Of a stretch of DNA of 9,230 bases, positions 6,508 through 9,230 are shown in pieces. How positions within the stretch are numbered: the stretch's first letter is position 1; the number at the start of each line of letters is the position of its first letter. This DNA is from Candidatus Nitrosotenuis sp. (lineage in GTDB: Archaea; Thermoproteota; Nitrososphaeria; Nitrososphaerales; Nitrosopumilaceae): NCBI GenBank assembly GCA_023252015.1, contig JAHEXS010000038.1, positions 1 through 9,230 on the forward strand, given 5' to 3'. Under the pieces are notes generated by a model. That model saw only the letters and a program-made list of their open reading frames with translations. It was not told where the DNA came from and searched no databases. The position numbers and the translations under genes were made by a program.

Positions 6508-7161
6508 TTGATCAACGAGTCTGAATTAACCAAGATGATAAAGGAAGCTAAGACAACAGACAAGGAACGTAAGTTCAGACAATCTGTCGAAATGTATGTA
6601 GTTCTAAAGGATATTGATGTTAAGAAAGGATTTGCAATGAATGAAACAATCCAATTGCCAAAAAAACTCAGCACCCCAACGACAGTCTGCATAATGGCGG
6701 GTGGAGACATGGGATTAAAGGCAAAAAATGCAAATGCAGACAGGGTTATCGGTTCAGATGAAATCAACTCACTTGCAGCAAACAAGCGAGAGGCTCGTAA
6801 ATTCATCAACAATTATGACTTCTTTTTAGCAGACACACAACTCATGACAACTGTAGGTAAGGTTTTGGGTCAGCTCTTGGGTCCAAGAGGAAAGATGCCA
6901 GTACCAGTTCCGTTTAATGCCCCAATCGAATCATTCTTGGATAGATTTAGATCATCAATTAGAGTCAAGGTGAAAAACTCTTTATCATTATCATGTAAGA
7001 TTGGCGACGAATCAATGGATGATGCAGATTTGGCTGCAAATGCACATGCAATACTGAGTGCCATTGAAAAGAAATTGCCAAACGGAGAGAGAAACATCAG
7101 AAGAGTAATAATTAAGACATCGATGGGAAAACCAATCAAACAAGTACAGCAGATGAAATAA
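6508..7161 (+). CDS. rpl1: Large-subunit ribosomal protein uL1 (L1)
   Basis: Builds the mobile L1 stalk at the tRNA exit site of the 50S subunit and, in archaea such as Methanococcus, represses its own operon by binding the mRNA. With the TTG at 6508 the product is 217 aa (MINESELTKMIKEAK), the usual archaeal length. Family marks include PKKLSTPTTVCIMAGGD (51-67) in domain I, the domain II region with DFFLADTQLM (104-113), and the signature GPRGKMPVPVP (125-135). The open frame extends 17 codons further to a TTG at 6457, but that region contains the TATA box and palindrome and adds a non-homologous leader, so I reject it. The stop at 7161 is 1 bp before the rpl10 ATG. Confidence 0.95.
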   Translation: MINESELTKMIKEAKTTDKERKFRQSVEMYVVLKDIDVKKGFAMNETIQLPKKLSTPTTVCIMAGGDMGLKAKNANADRVIGSDEINSLAANKREARKFINNYDFFLADTQLMTTVGKVLGQLLGPRGKMPVPVPFNAPIESFLDRFRSSIRVKVKNSLSLSCKIGDESMDDADLAANAHAILSAIEKKLPNGERNIRRVIIKTSMGKPIKQVQQMK

Positions 7162-7162
7162 C

Positions 7163-8029
7163 ATGAGAGAGAACAGAACACAGTATCCTAAAAAGAAAAT
7201 GCAGATGTATCAAGAGATGCAAGAACTCCCAAAAAAATACAAAGTAACTGCACTAGTCAGAATGGAAAAGGTAAGATCATCTCAGCTATTACCACTCAGA
7301 AAAAAGTTTCTCAATGAGGTAAAGATAGTAAGCGTAAAGGACCAAGTTGCCAGAAAAGCACTATCTACACTTGACGTTCCAGGAATTTCAAAAATGATAG
7401 AATCTCTGACTGGCCAATGTGTTTTGCTGTTTACAAACATGTCACCATTTAAGCTAAATGTTCTTCTCGGCAAGAACAAAGTAATGATGTTTGCACGTGG
7501 CGGAGACACCGCAAGCATTGATGTTACAGTTCCAGCAAAGAATACAGGAATTGCACCAGGTCCAATGTTGACAGAGTTCAAAGAGGCAGGAGTTCCAACA
7601 AAAATTGATCAGGGAACAATTTGGATTACAAAGGATGTTACTCCAGTCAAAAAGGGCGGAGTAGTACCAGATAAGCTAGCTACACTATTGCAAAAGCTCG
7701 ACATAAAGACAATCGAGGCAGGAATTGCTCTAGAAGCAGCGCTTGAAGAAGGAAAGACATTCAAACGAGAGGAATTGGTAATCGACCTTGACAAATACAG
7801 AGAACTGTTCGCAAGAGCACACCAAGAAGCATTATCACTATCAATTGAGGCAGCATACATCACACAGGACAACATAAAGCTCATTCTTGCAAAGTTAGGC
7901 CAAGGTGCGCGTTCTGTTGCAATTGAGGCAGGTTATGTTACTGATGATACAAGAGATGCAGTCTTGCAAAAGGCAAATGCCCAAGCGCAGTCAGTTGCAT
8001 CAAAGGCAAAAGGTTACGCTCCAGCATAA
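7163..8029 (+). CDS. rpl10: Large-subunit ribosomal protein uL10 (L10/P0), stalk base protein
   Basis: Anchors L12 dimers to the ribosome and binds rRNA with uL11. The 288-aa protein shows the N-terminal rRNA-binding domain (~1-110, with YKVTALVRMEKVRSSQL), the archaeal/eukaryotic insertion domain (~110-185, with NTGIAPGPMLTEFKEAGVPT, 127-146), and a C-terminal helical spine (~205-280). The spine has two related L12-binding steps, LSIEAAYITQDN (226-237) and VAIEAGYVTDDT (252-263). It ends at KAKGYAPA, without the acidic tail closing in GLxxLFG that many archaeal P0 proteins share with L12; euryarchaeal homologues are near 340 aa. ATG start at 7163, 1 bp after the rpl1 stop, indicates translational coupling. 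Confidence 0.95.
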   Translation: MRENRTQYPKKKMQMYQEMQELPKKYKVTALVRMEKVRSSQLLPLRKKFLNEVKIVSVKDQVARKALSTLDVPGISKMIESLTGQCVLLFTNMSPFKLNVLLGKNKVMMFARGGDTASIDVTVPAKNTGIAPGPMLTEFKEAGVPTKIDQGTIWITKDVTPVKKGGVVPDKLATLLQKLDIKTIEAGIALEAALEEGKTFKREELVIDLDKYRELFARAHQEALSLSIEAAYITQDNIKLILAKLGQGARSVAIEAGYVTDDTRDAVLQKANAQAQSVASKAKGYAPA

Positions 8030-8042
8030 AAAAACTATTTTT
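8028..8042. terminator. Bidirectional A7/T5 tract between rpl10 and the TRIC-like gene
   Basis: A seven-A run (8028-8034) gives a T7 tract to the minus-strand transcript, and TTTTT (8038-8042) serves the plus-strand one. The 5-bp gap between the stop codons lies within it. Such T-tracts are the archaeal intrinsic terminators. Confidence 0.5.
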
Positions 8043-8664
8043 CTCTGGCCCGTGGCAAATTCCAGTTGTATTTCATTGCAACAAGCCTTAGTGAAGTAGT
8101 AATTATGATTCCACTAACAGATGCAACGTATAGTGGGGTATTACCAACTAACAGCAAATAAAATGCCACTATCCCTGCAAAGCTTGCTGTTGCATACAGT
8201 TCTTTTACAAAAATAATTGGAACTTCGTTCACAAAGACATCTCGGAGTATTCCGCCACCAACGGCACTAAGAATACCCGCAAAGGCTATTGCAAGAAAAT
8301 TTAGTCCAAAGATATTATATGCAAAGGTTGCGCCAGTTATGGAAAAAACACCGAGGCCAATTGCGTCGAACTTCAAAAATACATTCCAATGCTTTTTCAA
8401 ATAAGGATAAAGGAAAAACAAGGCAACTGCTGATGCAACAGAGACTATCACATACGACGGATCTGAAATTGAATTAGGAGGAAACTTGCCAATTATAATG
8501 TCACGAATTGTTCCTCCGGCAACACCGGTAATTATTGAGAGAATTATTATTCCGACAATGTCAGATTTGTGCTCAATTGCCTTGAATGCACCAGTTACTG
8601 CAAACGCCATGGTGCCAAAAAGGTCAAAAGCATAGATGAGAATAACAAAAGGTATGTCTGGCAA
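8035..8664 (-). CDS. UPF0126 / prokaryotic TRIC-type membrane protein (cation channel or glycine transporter family)
   Basis: Integral membrane protein of 209 aa with seven likely membrane segments formed by a duplicated three-helix unit plus one helix. Each unit carries the family signature: AFAVTGAFKAIEHKSDIVG (21-39) with TGVAGGTIRDIIIG (46-59) in the first repeat, and AVGGGILRDVFVNEVP (134-149) in the second. Paired GGxxRD motifs are diagnostic for UPF0126, whose prokaryotic members include structurally studied TRIC cation channels; some bacterial members take up glycine. Substrate here is undetermined. TTG start at 8664 has a TATA-like element about 27 bp upstream. It lies between rpl10 and rpl12, convergent to rpl10. 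It is probably a separate transcription unit from rpl12, from which it is separated by a 61-bp gap holding its own promoter. Confidence 0.9.
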   Translation of the reverse strand: MPDIPFVILIYAFDLFGTMAFAVTGAFKAIEHKSDIVGIIILSIITGVAGGTIRDIIIGKFPPNSISDPSYVIVSVASAVALFFLYPYLKKHWNVFLKFDAIGLGVFSITGATFAYNIFGLNFLAIAFAGILSAVGGGILRDVFVNEVPIIFVKELYATASFAGIVAFYLLLVGNTPLYVASVSGIIITTSLRLVAMKYNWNLPRAREK

Positions 8665-8686
8665 CTAGAATTGGTTAAACCCAATG

Positions 8687-8695
8687 ATAATTAAG
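8687..8695 (-). promoter_or_regulatory. TATA-like element of the TRIC-type gene
   Basis: Minus-strand CTTAATTAT is centred about 27 bp before the TTG start at 8664. It is less canonical than the rpl1 and rpl12 boxes, but the spacing fits a leaderless transcript. Confidence 0.4.
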
Positions 8696-8703
8696 ATTAA
8701 AGG

Positions 8704-8720
8704 TAAAAATGAAAATTTTG
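8704..8720 (-). terminator. T-tract terminator downstream of rpl12
   Basis: On the minus strand, immediately after the rpl12 stop, runs of TTTT and TTTTT occur in an AT-rich stretch before the TRIC gene promoter. Confidence 0.35.
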
Positions 8721-8725
8721 AAGAT

Positions 8726-9025
8726 TTAGCCGAATAGTGAAGCGAGGCCTTCCATTGCTTGTTCTTCAGATTTTCCAGCCGCTGCCTCATCGGTCTTTGC
8801 TTCTCCGCCACCTGCTGGTGCTGCTGCGGCTGGTGCTGCTGCAACTGCTACTGGTGCTGCCTTGATTGCCTCTTCGATGTTAACATCGGCGAGTGCAGAC
8901 ACTAGAGCCTTCACCTGGGCATCATTTGCTGATTCACCAGTGGCTTTGATTATACTAGTAATGTTAGCTTCATTAATTTCCTTTTTCAGTTTGTGCAAAA
9001 TTAATGCAGCGTATACGTATTCCAT
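8726..9025 (-). CDS. rpl12: Ribosomal protein P1/L12 (archaeal stalk protein)
   Basis: Stalk protein that binds uL10 as dimers and recruits translational GTPases. The 99-aa product has the N-terminal dimerisation domain (MEYVYAALILHKL, helical to about 57), an Ala/Pro-rich flexible hinge (~58-75, VAVAAAPAAAAPAGGG), a charged segment, and the universal tail ending GLASLFG that contacts elongation factors. The hinge is encoded by a GC-rich, near-repetitive stretch (8813-8861). ATG at 9025 with a TATA box 29 bp upstream. In most archaea this gene is the last of a co-directional rpl1-rpl10-rpl12 operon; here it is inverted and separated from rpl10 by the TRIC-type gene, so stalk stoichiometry must be set by separate promoters. 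Confidence 0.96.
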   Translation of the reverse strand: MEYVYAALILHKLKKEINEANITSIIKATGESANDAQVKALVSALADVNIEEAIKAAPVAVAAAPAAAAPAGGGEAKTDEAAAGKSEEQAMEGLASLFG

Positions 9026-9049
9026 CGTATCGTGATTTTCTTTGGGGAT

Positions 9050-9058
9050 AATATAAAA
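9050..9058. promoter_or_regulatory. TATA box of rpl12, possibly usable in both directions
   Basis: The plus strand reads AATATAAAA and the minus strand TTTTATATT. Its centre is 29 bp before the rpl12 ATG on the minus strand, and about 31 bp before the first possible start (TTG 9085) of the MCM-like frame on the plus strand. The rpl12 role is well supported; the rightward role is speculative. Confidence 0.5.
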
Positions 9059-9066
9059 CTATGTAG

Positions 9067-9230
9067 GTTAGACCAATTCCATTATTGACAAGATTTGATC
9101 TCATTTTCATTGTTCGCGATATTGCAAATGTACAAAGAGATACGCAAATTGCAAATCACCTAATGGGACCACATATGGGCAAAAAGGACTCTTTTGTAGG
9201 ACCACTAGCTCCTGCTGAACTTACAAAATA
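9067..9230 (+). pseudogene. MCM replicative-helicase fragment lacking its 5' part; frame runs past the window end
   Basis: An open frame starting after an in-frame TAG (9064-9066) encodes PIPLLTRFDLIFIVRD, then RDTQIANHL and GPLAPAELTK. This matches the region of MCM helicases holding the arginine-finger SRF motif (LLSRFDLIFVLRD, then xIAxHI) that follows the Walker B and sensor 1 parts of the AAA+ domain. No Walker A or B can be present, because the frame is closed just upstream and the promoter and start of rpl12 occupy the adjacent DNA. The only starts available are TTG 9085 and later ATGs. The 48 codons from 9085 contain no stop or frameshift. It may be a truncated mcm relic, or a short expressed gene with the MCM C-terminal half. 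The gene's 3' end is not visible, so both remain open. MCM identity is confident; its status is not. Confidence 0.6.

Noticed and set aside
8813..8861. Trinucleotide-like repeat (CTG/CTGGTG units) as a repeat element
   Set aside because: It encodes the Ala/Pro-rich hinge of L12, which is naturally low-complexity; not a mobile or CRISPR repeat.
9041..9093. A frameshift joining an upstream DNIKL frame (frame of 9047) to the MCM fragment, as in the ENINLP-to-SRF segment of MCM
   Set aside because: The spacing is off by 11 bp, residues further upstream do not resemble MCM, and this DNA is the TATA box region of rpl12. The match is most likely chance.
9061..9100. MCM fragment as the extein after an intein
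   Set aside because: No intein C-terminal His-Asn motif precedes the fragment; instead an in-frame TAG lies at 9064-9066.

Overview
The window is AT-rich archaeal DNA, most like an ammonia-oxidising Nitrososphaerota (formerly Thaumarchaeota, Nitrosopumilus-like group). The support is eukaryote-type ribosomal proteins (eL32, eL19, P-type L12), an archaeal Spt5 and SecE, an archaeal D-aminoacyl-tRNA deacylase, TATA boxes about 25-30 bp upstream of start codons, frequent TTG and GTG starts, and very tight gene packing. The lineage is inferred from protein style and gene content, not from a search.

Layout. 1-1037: C-terminal part of a membrane-anchored subtilisin-like protease, cut by the window edge. 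1034-2635 (minus): ATP-dependent PEP carboxykinase. 2636-2779: divergent promoter region. 2780-3623: ribosomal proteins eL32 and eL19, overlapping. 3620-4692 (minus): a two-gene overlapping operon for a DNA alkyltransferase and a D-aminoacyl-tRNA deacylase. 4693-4731: a 39-bp divergent promoter. 4732-5883: secE, spt5 and rpl11. secE encodes only 56 aa and abuts spt5 exactly. 5885-6343 (minus): Lrp/AsnC-type regulator. 6344-6507: divergent promoters, with a perfect 17-bp palindrome in front of rpl1. 6508-8029: rpl1 and rpl10. 8035-8664 (minus): UPF0126/TRIC-type membrane protein. 8726-9025 (minus): rpl12. 9067 to the end (plus): a reading frame with the SRF-motif region of an MCM helicase but no 5' part visible.

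Functionally the core is the archaeal translation, secretion and elongation cluster (secE-spt5-rpl11-rpl1-rpl10-rpl12). Here it is interrupted twice by oppositely oriented genes, so the L1/L10/L12 stalk proteins no longer share one transcript. Around it sit housekeeping genes: gluconeogenesis from oxaloacetate, DNA alkylation repair, tRNA proofreading and an extracytoplasmic protease. Four convergent gene pairs are packed with overlaps of 4 bp or gaps of at most 5 bp. Most transcription units look leaderless, with a TATA-like box 25-30 bp before the start codon.

I did not find CRISPR arrays, insertion sequences, rRNA or tRNA genes, or a defence-type novel system. The most unusual points are the orphan MCM fragment beside rpl12, the displaced and inverted rpl12, the palindrome at the rpl1 promoter, and the compact divergent dtdA/secE promoter.
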